A stretch of 64,000 nt of DNA from Theocolax elegans (Eukaryota; Arthropoda; Insecta; Hymenoptera; Cerocephalidae): NCBI GenBank assembly GCA_026168455.1, contig CM047427.1:57161749-57225748 (forward strand), written 5' to 3'. The notes below the pieces were generated by a model. That model saw only the letters and a program-made list of their open reading frames with translations, did not search any database and was not told where the DNA came from. Shown here piece after piece: positions 45,281 to 57,866 of the stretch. How positions within the stretch are numbered: the stretch's first letter is position 1; every line of letters begins with the position of its first letter. Both the position numbers and the translations under genes were made by a program.

Positions 45281-45710
45281 TTCTCACCTGAATTTTTCAG
45301 TAGGATCGCCCTACCCTTTTTCCTTTGTCATTACAACTCGTTAAAAATAAATAGAGCCTTTCTGTTAAGTTTTGAAAGTTGTTAAATTAATAATAAGTAA
45401 ATTCTTATATTACGAAATCATCTTAAACACGTAAATTTTTCTTACAATGTAAAATTAAGTACGTAGTATTGCTAATAAGTTTTTGAAAGTTGTTAAAATT
45501 AACAAATTTTAAATGATGTAATTGTTGAATAAAAGCGTTATGTATTTAAATAATGAAAGGAGATCGTTTTATATTTAATACGTTAAAATCGAGTAAATTC
45601 ATGCGATCATCTGTATTACATGTCTAATATTGTAAAATATGACTCAACGATGCACTCGTACGATATTCTGCATACTCAGCGATTTAGGCTCCTGAGATTC
45701 TCGTACAGTC

Positions 45711-46348
45711 AGGGTTGCCAGATGGCAATTTTTTTTGTCTTTGTTGCTCTTGCTTAATAAACATCAATATACGTAAGAGAGAAAAAGAAAAAAAAAGCCA
45801 ACTGTTCATTCTGGTGACAGTCAGCATTTCCCTCCTCCCCCATCGGGGACAAGGTCGGTCATGTTTTGACTGCCCATGGTGACCACATAACTACTTATAT
45901 ATATACTAGGGGGCATCGCGCGCCAACCCCCTATTTTTATTAATATTTAATAATAATATTCAAATAATAATGTTTCCATTACACATACAATCATAAAATT
46001 CTATTATTTTTGTACTACCGTGGATACCTTGGAAATTAAACAGATTTACACACCACCTTGGAGGTACTGTTATAGCGCGTTGGGTTCTATACCAAAAATT
46101 TAGTTTACTAAAATATGATTATAATTTATAAATAAAAAATTTTTACCAAAATTTAGTGTAATTAAATAAGAATAAAAATTATAAGAAAATGGATACATAT
46201 TAAATATTACCTTTAAATTTGAAACTATATAAATTCGTTTAAACTTTGAATTTATATTTTAATAATTATAAATTCTAATGAAAAATTAACTTAACAAAAA
46301 TAATAAAGTGCATTTACATATTAAATTGTAGTATTTAGTAACTGCTTA
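45711..46348. other. no recognisable gene
   Basis: AT-rich sequence with a short GC-richer piece at 45905-45935 (GGGGGCATCGCGCGCCAACC). Nothing identified. Confidence 0.5.
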
Positions 46349-46948
46349 TTAAAATTTTGGTATTTTGTAAATGAATCTGAATAGAACTTCACCTCCTAAA
46401 ATTAATTTATTTAATGGCAAAGGATCATCGTCCAAAAGTTCTATGTCATCAATATTTTGTACTTTCAGAGCAATAAAACTTTCTTCTTAAATAAATAAAT
46501 TTTCGTATTAATCTTAAACAAGGATTTAAAACATTTAAGTGATATATAACAACCAGTGTTTTCTATTTCTCCTGTAATTCGAAATTTGCACCCTTTTTTA
46601 AAACTTGCGTTTTGATTCATAATTATATCCAATTTATTTTCCCCATTATTTATGGAGCCCACATATTTATTTTGATTATTGTAAACAAATTCATTCCTTA
46701 AATAACATTCTGTGTCTAATAAATACATACTTGTTTATTTAAAATATTGTTTTATATCAATATTCATTTTCTACTCACTTATATATCCATTTTTTTGAAT
46801 TTTGAAATTTCATTAAAATCAATAACATTTAAATTTGATGTATTTTTTCGGATATCAAATTCTCCTAAATTAATAATTTTTTAAAAAATTTTCAAATGTA
46901 ATTCATATTTCATATTACACTGTTAAAATTTGAATTTTCTTTTGCCAT
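46349..46948 (-). CDS. tentative four-exon gene for a small OB-fold-like protein
   Basis: Proposed minus-strand exons are 46948-46921, 46864-46779, 46729-46554 and 46485-46349. Introns are 56, 49 and 68 bp with GT..AG ends (one donor is GTGAGT). The product would be about 141 residues. Exon 2 has an in-frame stop at its donor unless the A7 run at 46790-46796 is one base too long, so either this is a pseudogene or the run is miscalled. Residues KKGCKFRITGEIE and FIALKVQNIDDIEL resemble OB-fold strands, and the size and spacing recall TEN1 of the CST telomere complex. That identity is a guess. Confidence 0.35.
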
Positions 46949-47177
46949 TATTGTTTCTAATAGAATTATCTTAAAAAATGCAGTAATTAATGTATTTAAT
47001 TTTTAACTCATTGTATATCATATGGATATTTGGAAAAGTGTATGTTATTATACTTGATTATTATTTAATTTATCTTCACACAATTTTGCATCTGTATTTT
47101 AAGCATTACATTGAATTTTAGATTTAGTACAAAATTTTCTTAAGTTTTATCAGCAATAAGTAAATACACAATATGTA

Positions 47178-47666
<489 letters not shown>

Positions 47667-47836
47667 ATTTTAAAATAAAATACTGTAACATAGAGAAAAT
47701 CTGGTACTTGTGAAACTTCTACATTTAAAAATAGTAATTTTAGAAAGATATTATATTACATATATATTTAATGGTGCATTGAAATTTGATTCTGCGTACT
47801 TATGCAAATGTATATGCATACATAACAATTTTGTAT

Positions 47837-47917
47837 GTGTGTGTGTGTCCGTGCGTGCGTGTGTGGGGGGGGGGGGGCGTGTGCGTGTGCGTGTGGGTTT
47901 GTGCGTGTGTGTGCATG
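47837..47917. repeat. second GT/CGTG microsatellite with G-run
   Basis: TGTGTGTGTGTCCGTGCGTG, a 12-base G run and GTGCGTGTGCG units. 47920-48564 is AT-rich with no feature. Confidence 0.9.
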
Positions 47918-49440
47918 GAATTTAATAAAGTTTAAAATAAAAAAGTTATGGATATTCATATTCAATTTGTATTTGCTATTTATAATTCAGACCATATCTT
48001 ATTGTTAAACATGTGAAATTATTTTTTGTATTCATTAACTTATAGATTGGAAATAAGAAAATCTTGATGGTGTATGTATATAAAAATACAAAGTCTACAT
48101 TAATTTAAATTTTGTACATTCAACCTAAGAATATTAATTACAACAATGGGATAGAAAGTAATAAAATAAAACTTTAAATTTAATAACTCTATACACTAAT
48201 TAAGTCATTTTGATTTTTAATATGAGAAAAAACATTTACTTTGACTATAAATCAGTGTAAATAATTTTTAAAAACCTTAATACTATTTGCATATTAACAC
48301 CAATATAAGAAGTATAGTACAATTATTGTTAATTTTTGACTATATAAAGTAATTATAAATAGAATTAAAATCTTAAAAAAGTGTAATTATATATTTTTTT
48401 GACATTTTATAATTTATTTAGTCACTGGTTGATTTAACTTTAATATACCTTTTTCTGGTGCACCGATCTATTTTTGAATAAAGTAACTGATCATAAGTTT
48501 TTAAATAAAGTAAAAATTAGTCATAAAATAAATTTAAGTTGAGGTTAATGAACAAATATATATATGGGAGATTACATGTGAAGTGATCCAGTTAAAAAAT
48601 AGAATTTTGTTTTAATGTATGGAATCAGTAAAAAACTACTTGAATAGAGTGTAGCTAAATTTTTAGACCTAAATTTCAATTAGTACCAGAGCTGTAGCCA
48701 ATCAAAAAATCGAATTTTTTAAAAAAAATGATTTATTGGCCATTTTTATCACTTATACATTAAATTTGAAAAAGTTTATAAATTTCAAGAAGAATCTGTT
48801 GAAATATTTCATTTATATTAGTTAACACATTGAATATAGTTATAATTAATAAAAACCTTTGTAGAAAAAAAAGGTTTGTACGATCAAAAATATTTTATCC
48901 ATCCAAGAATCTAATTCATCTATGATTAATTACCTTCAAAATAATGCAAAGTTTGAGTGCAGCAGAGCATTCCAGATAAAATGATGGTGTTTTTAGGCAA
49001 ATCTCTTAAAAAAAGAGAGCGAATGCATTTTATGAAAAAACAGAGTTACCGTATACTTGCATTCAAACAATATGGAACTAATATTCTTCAATAATACTAA
49101 AATATACTATTTAATGTTAGTTACTGATAGTATTCAATCTCTAAGCTGCTTACAAACACAAAATAGTAGGTATAAGCAGTTATACCTGTTATATAATTGG
49201 ATTTATTGGAATTTTAATAAGTTTCTGGTATTTATTCAATTATACCCGGTCGAAAAAAAATAAGTGAAAATTTAACTAAAAAATTTACTTAAAAATTTAG
49301 TTAAAAAGGTAGCTATTATCAGTTAAATTTTCAATTACAAGGATTCAAATTTTTCAGAATAATATTTTATTAAAAATTTGATTATTATTAGCTATATTTT
49401 TAACTGAATATTTAAGTAAATGTTTTGTTGCCCTTAAAAA

Positions 49441-50935
49441 AAAAATGCAGTTGAAAATTCAGTTAATTAAATATTTAATTGAAAATGTAACTAATATTAA
49501 GTAAATTTTTAATTATTTAATTTGGTTATTATTATCTATATTTTTAACTGAATATTTAACTAACTATTTAGTTGTACTGAAAACAAAAATATAGTTAAAA
49601 ATTTAATTAATACACCGTTTACGAAATTTAATTATTATCACCGGAATATTTAATTAAGTATTAAATTGAAGATGCCAACGTTGTGACAACGTTGTCGCGA
49701 CGTTATTTAGCCAACGTTATGAAAGTTGCCACGTGGGAAATGTTCGTTGCTCTTCACGTTACTTAGACGTTGTTTCAACGTTGGTTTCCACCCATCGCGG
49801 CAATTTACAAAATATCAGCGGAAATTTCCCACGTTACAGCAACGTTTCTCCAACATTGCCGCAACTTTCATAACAACTTTGGAATGTTGCTAAATTAATG
49901 TTGGCACAACGTTTCCGCAACGTTGAATGTTGTTAGGAATAGCCGAAAGATATAACTCGAAAATAATTGGAGGTAAACAGTCAAACCGATATTTAAACGA
50001 ACAATTGTTTTTGTAGATCAATGTAAAATATTTAAGTTTAAATATCGGTTTGACTGTTTACCTGCAATTATTTTCGAGTTATATCTTTCGGCTATTTCTA
50101 ACAGCATTCAACGTTGCGGAAACGTTGTGCCAACATTAATTTAGCAACATTCCAACGTTATGAAAGTTGCCACGTGGGAAATGTTCGTTGCTCTTCAAAA
50201 AAAATGCAGTTGAAAATTCAGTTAATTAAATATTTAATTGAAAATGTAACTAATATTAAGTAAATTTTTAATTATTTAATTTGGTTATTATTATCTATAT
50301 TTTTAACTGAATATTTAACTAACTATTTAGTTGTACTGAAAACAAAAATATAGTTAAAAATTTAATTAATACACCGTTTACGAAATTTAATTATTATCAC
50401 CGGAATATTTAATTAAGTATTAAATTGAAGATGCCAACGTTGTGACAACGTTGTCGCGACGTTATTTTAGCAACATTCCAACGTTATGAAAGTTGCCACG
50501 TGGGAAATGTTCGTTGCTCTTCAACGTTACTTAGACGTTGTTTCAACGTTGGTTTCCACCCATCGCGGCAATTTACAAAATATCAGCGGAAATTTCCCAC
50601 GTTACAGCAACGTTTCTCCAACATTGCCGCAACTTTCATAACAACTTTGGAATGTTGCTAAATTAATGTTGGCACAACGTTTCCGCAACGTTGAATGTTG
50701 TTAGGAATAGCCGAAAGATATAACTCGAAAATAATTGGAGGTAAACAGTCAAACCGATATTTAAACGAACAATTGTTTTTGTAGATCAATGTAAAATATT
50801 TAAGTTTAAATATCGGTTTGACTGTTTACCTGCAATTATTTTCGAGTTATATCTTTCGGCTATTTCTAACAGCATTCAACGTTGCGGAAACGTTGTGCCA
50901 ACATTAATTTAGCAACATTCCAAAGTTGTTATCCC
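49441..50935. repeat. ~755-bp direct tandem duplication in foldback core
   Basis: About 49441-50195 and 50199-50935 are near-identical direct copies. Each contains its own inverted repeat: GATATAACTCGAAAATAATT near 49949, mirrored near 50085, and the pair at about 50720 and 50850. Each also has a block of AACGTT palindromes. Confidence 0.85.
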
Positions 50936-50949
50936 TAATAGCACTGTCC

Positions 50950-51045
50950 GCCTCGAAGACGTTTTTAAAACGTTTTTAAGCGTTTTAAACGTTTTAAAAA
51001 CGTCTGATAACGTATTTAAGACGTTTTGTGCTGGCAGATATGAAA
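50950..51045. repeat. AACGTTTT-rich block
   Basis: Repeated TTTTAAAACGTTTTTAAGCG-like and AAAACGTC sequences with internal dyad symmetry occur at the boundary between the duplicated core and the right arm. Confidence 0.65.
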
Positions 51046-52250
51046 GTTGCGGCAATGTTGGAGAAATTTCCCACGTGGCAACTTTCATATCGTTGGAATG
51101 CTGCTACAATAACGTCACGACAACGTTGTCACAACGTTGGCATCTTCAATTTAATACTTAATTAAATATTCCGGTGATAAAATTAAATTTCGTAAACGGT
51201 GTATTAAATAAATTTTTAACTATATTTTTGTTTTCAGTACAACTAAATAGTTACTTTAATATTGAGTTAAAAATATAGCTAATAATAACCAAATTATATA
51301 ATTAAAAATTTACTTAATAATAGTTACATTTTCAATTAAATATTTAATTAACTGAATTTTCAACTGCATTTTTGTTTTAAGGGCAACAAAACATTTACTT
51401 AAATATTCAGTTAAAAATATAGCTAATAATAATCAAATTTTTAATTAAATATTATTCTGAAAAATTTGAATCCTTGTAAGTGAAAATTTGACTGATAATA
51501 GCTACCTTTTTAACTAAATTTTTAAGTAAATTTTTTAGTTAAATTTTCACTTATTTTTTTTCGACCGGGTATAATTGAATAAATACCTGATACTTATTAA
51601 AATTCCAATAAATCCAATTATATAACAGGTATAACTGCTTATACCTACTATTTTGTGTTTGTAAGCAGCTTAGAGATTGAATAGTATCAGTAACTAACCT
51701 TAAATAGTATATTTTAGTATTATTGAAGAATATTAGTGCCATATTGTTTGAATGCAAGTATACGGTTACTCTGTTTTTTTCATAAAATGCATTCGCTCTC
51801 TTTTTTTAAGAAATTTGCCTAAAAACACCATAACTTTATCTGGAATGCTCTGCTGCACTCAAACTTTGCATTATTTTGAAGGTAATTAATCATCAATGAA
51901 TTAGATTCTTGGATGGATAAAATATTTTTGATCGTACAACCCTTTTTTTTACTACAAAGGTTTTTATTAATTATAACTATATTCAATGTGTTAATTAATA
52001 TAAATGAAATATTTCAACAGATTCTTCTTGAAATTTATAAACTTTTTCAAATTTAATGTATAAGTGATAAAAATGGCCAATAAGTCATTTTTTTCAAAAA
52101 ATTCGATTATTTGATTGGCTACAGCTCTGGTACTAATTGAAATTTAGGTCTAAAAATTTAGCTACACTCTATTCAAGTAGTTTTTTACTGATTCCATACA
52201 TTAAAACGAAATTCTATTTTTTAACTGGATCACTTCACATGGAATCTCCC

Positions 52251-53470
52251 ATATATATCTTTATAAGACAGTATTATCACTATAATAATAATAATAGCTG
52301 ATAAAGATTTAGAATATCCAACAAAAGTTTTCCTAAATAAATACTTACTTAAATATTTAATAACATTAATTTGAAATTTGTTTCTTAATAAGCAAATGAG
52401 TATTATAATGATTATAGATAATAAGTATTAATCATTTTACACAGTTTATATATTGTTACATTGTCAATCCTAGTTCTGATTAAAAGTATTAAGCTACATT
52501 TTTAATAATGCAGAAAATGTTTAATAAAATGACAAAGTACCTATAATAATTCACCTGTAATATAACTGAGAAACAAACAAGATAGTAGGTATTAAATAAA
52601 CCTAATTAAAATACCTAAAAGTGTTGCCAGTGTATGTGTGTGTGAGTGTATGTGTTTGAGAGAGTGTGTGAGCATGTATATGAATGATACACAAATATTG
52701 ATTAGCAAAAACATTAGATTTTATACTTCTTCACACAAATTGCTAAGTAAATTTCAAGGTTAAAAATATTGTGCAGCGTTTCCTTCAAGCTTGAATCAGA
52801 TCTATAATTTACATACAATTTTTCTGGTTTTAAACAAAATTGAAAGTTTTATTTTAATAGAATAGGTATTAGTTACATAAAATAAAATATCGTTTATTTG
52901 TTTAATTTTTTTCAATTCTCAGAATTATTATCATGAATTTCACTTAGAAGAAAAAAATGTTGGTTTAGTCGGAAAAGCTAGCAAGTAGATCCTGTTTTTA
53001 AATAATTTTCAAGTAAAAATAAAATTGTGAAACATAGTTAAGTACCATAAAATGATTCTTTATAGGTTGTATAGAGTGCACAAATTGCAAGTGTATGAAG
53101 CGTTAACAGAACAATAGGTAAGTATAGTTTAACACGATCAGGAGTTTAACAATTCACAGCCCACAGGAAAAATTGTAATTAAAAAGAAAGAAAGAGAGAG
53201 ATTTGTTTCACGTACAGATAGATATACATTTTTAACTAGATCATGAAAATGTCAAGACAATCACGTCTGTCGAACGGAAATTAAACTAATGGAAAATTTA
53301 TCGTAACTGTGCATTTTAAATATACTAGTTCGGTACAACGCAAAATCAATGACATATGGAGGAACAACAAAATCGACTATTTTTTCTCCACGGTATAAAA
53401 TGAAACATGAAACCCAAAAAATTAGTGAAGTGCAAGAAAAGACTGGACTGATTCTTCATGACATTATAGC
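52251..53470. other. AT-rich intergenic DNA
   Basis: Nothing recognised beyond a short TG-rich stretch at 52629-52680. Confidence 0.5.
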
Positions 53471-53479
53471 ATTATTTAA

Positions 53480-53760
53480 CAGATGAAATGTCCAAACTTA
53501 CCTTCGTTTGGTGAACATTGGCGGCCATTGTTTTCGTTTGCGACCGAGGTTCCTTACTTTGACAACTCGAGCATCACGAGAGAGATAAACTATAAAACGT
53601 CGCCTTCGCACTCTCCAGCTGTTTGGGGCCTCCCAGGCGCATGCGCATTCAGAGATACTTATTATTTTATACTTCGGGTTCAGGTTTGAACTTCGGAACT
53701 CGGACCTCACTGATGTCTGACACCTCGCTCGGCTCGCTCCTCGGTCTGCTCGGTAATTCG
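53480..53760. promoter_or_regulatory. GC-richer promoter-like island
   Basis: It stands out from AT-rich surroundings by CpG content. It contains GCGCATGCGC (53636-53647 region, an NRF-1-type palindrome) and GGCGGCCATTG (about 53520, YY1-like), both common in promoters of housekeeping genes. The short ORFs on both strands look incidental. No adjoining exon could be recognised, so it may serve an unseen gene or a non-coding first exon. Confidence 0.4.
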
Positions 53761-54272
53761 AATGCTTATTTTATTCTATTTGTTTCATAGCTCTAATTTA
53801 TAATCCTCTCTCTTCACAGTTTGCTCTTCTTGCATTCCGAGTTTAAATTCACGGAGGACAGGAGAAGTCATTGGTATCTTTTATGTATGAACGAAAGATC
53901 TCTCACTGGTATTAAAATTCACAGACTTTATTTTTTACCTAAGAATGTGTATCGTAATCAAAATTCTGATTAAATATACTGAATCACGTTTTCACTATTT
54001 TATTAATTAATATATACATATTCATACATATGCAGAAAATCTCAGGAATAATTGATTAATGTAATCTTGTATTGTTTTGATAACCAACCAGAGCAAATTA
54101 ATGTCAATATTTCTGAATAAAACCATAGTTGCTATTCATTAAGCAATCTTAATAATTTTTTTCAATCCTTATTATAGTCTATGCAATTTAATCGAATAAT
54201 CATATTTCAGTTTTTTTCCATTTAAAATATACGCATGAAAAATACAAAAAAATATAGCATTTACTGAAATAA

Positions 54273-54752
54273 GTCGAAGCTAGCGATTTTATCGTCATAT
54301 AGGAGTCACCGTTTCTAACTTTTATCAATAACTAAACCAGTTTTTGGGAATTTTTAAATTGGGAGCTTGTTAAATTTCGGTGCAAATTCATTGAGTATTT
54401 TCGAAGAATAGTGCGTAAACTGTAATTTTTATGCAACATAACCTGAATACCTGTAACTTTTATTAATAACTAAACCAGTTTTTGGGGAACTTTAACACCA
54501 GACACCAGAGTCCCATTCTATACAGTACTGCAAGTAACTTGTCAAATTTTAGTGCAAATTTCATTGACAAAAATTAAAAATGGCACTTATTCAGGTTATG
54601 TTCAAGTAATTTGCACCAAAATTTGACAAGCTACTTGTAGTACTGTGCATAAAATGGGCCTCTGGTCCCGAAAGTCCCCAAAACCTGGTTTAGTTGTTAA
54701 TAAAAATGAAAAACAATAACTCCTATATGTCGATAAAATCGCTAGCTTCGAC
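54273..54752. mobile_element. 480-bp foldback
   Basis: GTCGAAGCTAGCGATTTTAT at the left end is mirrored by its complement at the right end. Internal landmarks (AACTAAACCAG...TTTTTGGG and ACTTGTCAAATTT) also repeat within each arm. Non-coding. 53761-54272 and 54753-55544 show nothing else. Confidence 0.78.
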
Positions 54753-55544
54753 ATTTTCTTAAAACGATTTTTTCTTACAATATTATTAGCAAATTAATTT
54801 AATTAGTTTTAATAGAGTAACTTTAGTTAAATTAAAATTATAAATTATAAATTGTAATTATTTATAACAATGTGATGATGTATGTAAATTTAATATTGTT
54901 TTAATTACAATTGAAATACAAATTTTCAACAATGAAAATATAGGATTCCCTTTTAATGAACTCATATGCAAACTTCTGTATATTTTGTACATTAAAATAT
55001 ATTTATTACATAACAGTACATACATTCTATTATAATAATCGTTTATTTGTTATAATTATTTTTACAGCTCATTCATAGATACAATTGGAATGAATCAAGC
55101 AAACAATACGACTTATACCAAATATAATTTTTTTTTGTTTTTTCTTAAACTTAATGCATATTTATGAAAAGTTTGCATTAGTATATCTTACTATATACAT
55201 CAAAACTGTTGATATCTAGCAAAAAAGTTTCTATATAAGAGAGTGAGAAAAAAAGAGAGAGAATCAAAATTTATCATCAGAATAAAATTTTTGAAAAAAA
55301 CTCAACACCTTCCATAACTCAAATATATATATACAATTAAAATTAGTTAGAACAATTTATTAAAATTAATAGTATTTGTTAAAAACGAAACAAATTTGAA
55401 ATATATGAAATAAAATTTGAGTCTGTGATTGAGACTAACTAGGAGCTTTATATAATCTTTACCAGACTCATTTTATTTTATTTAAAATGTAATTTATTAT
55501 ATAACTATATATTTTTTCTTAACTTATACTATTTTCTGCAACAT

Positions 55545-56754
55545 TTAAAACAATATGTCTTCGTCACCCTCATCAAGCATGTTGGCGACATCTCTAATGT
55601 CGTCTCTTCCTAAGGCAATCATTTGCTGTCTCAATGCTTCTACCTGCACAGATAATTATACCATATTTATTTATTATACAAAACATAAAAAAATTAATGA
55701 ATCATTCAAACCTTAGCTTTAGCTTGTTTCTTTTTATCTTGTATTTTCTTTAAACGATAGAATTCTTCTCTCTCAAGTTCATCTAATTCTGAAATAATAT
55801 AAGCCAGTGTTCTTTCAATTCTTGGAATAATGACATGCTCAATAGCATTTACACGACGGTTTGTAATCTTTATGACTTCATCAAGAGTAACAAAACTTGT
55901 TTGTAATGAGGCTAATTCTACTAATAAGGTCACAGCCTTTTGATAATTTTTTTTCAATTTTGCCAATTGTTGACCACCTCTAGCCAAACCTGCCAACTCA
56001 TAAGCATCTGTGCCATCTTGATAAGATTCAAATACTGGTAGATTAACTCCTGCTACATTATCTTTCTTTGAGCGAATCTTAATTTGTGCCTTTGTCACAT
56101 TTTGTAAAACAACTTGGTTGAAGTCTCCAGTAGCAAACTTTGCTTCTGCTAAAGAAAAAGCTGCTTCCTTCATCACTTCTCCCATAAGTGTTTTTGTCTA
56201 TGAAATAATAAATTTCATTTAACTTACAAAAAAACTTACTTCAATACATACTAAGGTTATTCAACTTATAGCCTCAAAGTTATGACAGACATTGTTCGAC
56301 CCCATGAATTTTCTTTTTATATAAAAATACATACCTCAATAATTTTTCCTAATATCATTCGAAAACGCATTTGCAAAGCGTCTGCTTTCTTTTTGAGAAG
56401 GCCATGCCCCTTTTGTGCACCAGCTAATCGAGATTTCATCAACATTTGAGCTCTGGAAAAACATACTGCAAATTATTTCATGATTTTATTAGGATATTAT
56501 TGATCGAATACAAAAAAAAATAAATCACGAGGCTAAGTTAAATTTTGCGTGAATTAATCAATTTTCCCAAAGTGGGGTTACACCCATTTTTTTTAAGTCT
56601 CTGTAAAGTAAGTCGTCAAAGATGTATTCAAAAATAAAATTATATATTAATGATCAAAAAATTTATAAATATTCTTATTTCACTTTTTCAAAATAAAATT
56701 TAGCTGCACTTACCCCCGAGAGGGAAAAATAGGTAGCTTATCTTTTCCTGACAT
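55545..56754 (-). CDS. Vha36-1: V-type proton ATPase subunit D (four exons)
   Basis: Exons are 56754-56714, 56452-56335, 56197-55712 and 55643-55545. All splice junctions are GT..AG and the frame is open, giving 247 codons, the length of the human protein. It starts [20 protein letters not shown] and has the highly conserved [20 protein letters not shown] and [18 protein letters not shown], which form the long coiled coil of the central rotor stalk. It ends DEGDEDILF. Subunit D links the A3B3 catalytic ring to subunits F and d and turns during proton pumping into endosomes, lysosomes and at apical membranes. Expected to be expressed everywhere. No lesions; it is the cleanest gene in the window. 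Confidence 0.97.
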
Positions 56755-57866
56755 TTTCTGGCACCAAAAGTAGACAGGAACGAGAATAATCAGCTGACTT
56801 TGTCAGACCGGAATATCGTACCGATACAACATCCATAACGAAATTCGGAATATGGACTGGTTCCGCGGAACTTTTAAAAAATAGATGAAACCTTGAGATA
56901 GCAAAAAAAATGTTTTTTCAATGTTTAATCGATGTTTTGACACTTAGGGACTCAAATTGTGCAATTTTAAAAAAATTTCTACTTATATGGATATGTGTTT
57001 GCGTGTGTGTGTGTAATGTATGATAATCTCGTATCTATGGTATTTTATATTATGTTACCGTTAAATTAGCTATAATTTGTAAAATAGAGATTTTAGATCA
57101 TAACAGCTTAATGTCTGTTCAGTTATCTTCATTTGCTTTTGAGTTATTGAAAAAATAATTTTTTTAAATTCGTAATTAAAAAACTCATTGATATTTCTGG
57201 CTGAAAAATTGGGAATACCTGACATAATCAAGTACTTTTTGCTGTAAAAAACTCAAATCTTAGTTATGCTTTGTTCTCAAGTAAAATAATGAATTGTAGA
57301 TTGCGCTTTTGAATTTTTTTAATTCAAATTTTTGAGAAGTCAGATTTCAACAAGTTTTAAAGATATTTGAGTTTGAAATATTTCGCATCAATATTTCTAG
57401 TACTCATATCTCAGATTTGGAACAATCAATTTCAAGCTGTAACATCTCAATTTGTTTATTTTTTGTGCAGTTTTGACAGTGATATTAAGCTTTTGTGTTA
57501 GGATAAGTTTATTACTTCAATATGCAAGTTTCATTAATTTTTAACTTTGCAATGAACATCATATATATATATATATATATAAATTAAAATGTTTATAATA
57601 ATAGACTAATATTTTACTAAATAATATTTTATGACTAATATTTTATGTTAAATTATTGCATACTATTGTAAACTCAAAAAACCCACATTAGTATTTATCA
57701 ACTACTCTAACAATAATAACACTATAACACACATTTTACATATATACTAATAGCATCAAATGTTGTACAAAATCAGAAATAATATAAGTAGCAATATTTA
57801 TTGATTCATATTTTAGTTAAGAAAGAAATAAATTAATATAATAAATATATTTAGATAAAATATATA
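56755..57866. other. intergenic DNA between host genes
   Basis: AT-rich apart from the likely V-ATPase promoter region just upstream of 56754 (to about 56830). A (TA)n run lies at 57562-57580 and a short GT run at 57002-57013. No gene seen. Confidence 0.55.

Larger units (their letters stand above)
31570..45710 (+). mobile_element. Polinton/Maverick (decayed, with nested insertions)
   Basis: Same-strand remnants occur in this order: DNA polymerase B (31.57-38.56 kb), phospholipase A2 (39.7 kb), integrase with chromodomain (40.55-41.5 kb), minor capsid (41.5-42.0 kb), small basic protein (42.0-42.3 kb), major capsid (42.4-42.9 kb), adenain-like protease (42.9-43.3 kb) and an unassigned ORF (43.6 kb). 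Polintons are self-synthesising virus-like DNA transposons. Later insertions are at 33127-33800, 34830-36735, 37238-38096, 38972-39249, 40153-40482 and 43942-45206. I could not locate a matching pair of terminal repeats, so both ends are approximate. Confidence 0.9.
48565..52250. mobile_element. 3.7-kb foldback with duplicated core
   Basis: The outer ends GGGAGATTACATGTGAAGTG and the complement ending CACATGGAATCTCCC are flanked by ATATAT runs. Arms of about 1.1 kb (48565-49700 and 51130-52250) are near-identical inverted copies. The mirrored 68-codon frames at 49057-49263 and 51551-51757 differ at three positions and are palindrome artefacts. The centre holds a 750-bp tandem duplication and AACGTT-rich DNA. 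The termini share GTGAAGTGRTCC with the foldback at 4302-5297. Confidence 0.88.

Noticed and set aside
45690..45720. Right terminal repeat of the Polinton
   Set aside because: A similar sequence occurs at 6990-7060, but its orientation relative to the conserved genes does not fit a terminal inverted repeat, and I found no matching left end.
49057..51757. 68-codon ORF conserved at 49057-49263 and 51551-51757
   Set aside because: The two copies are mirror images in the arms of a palindrome. No domain, start context or independent copy supports a gene.
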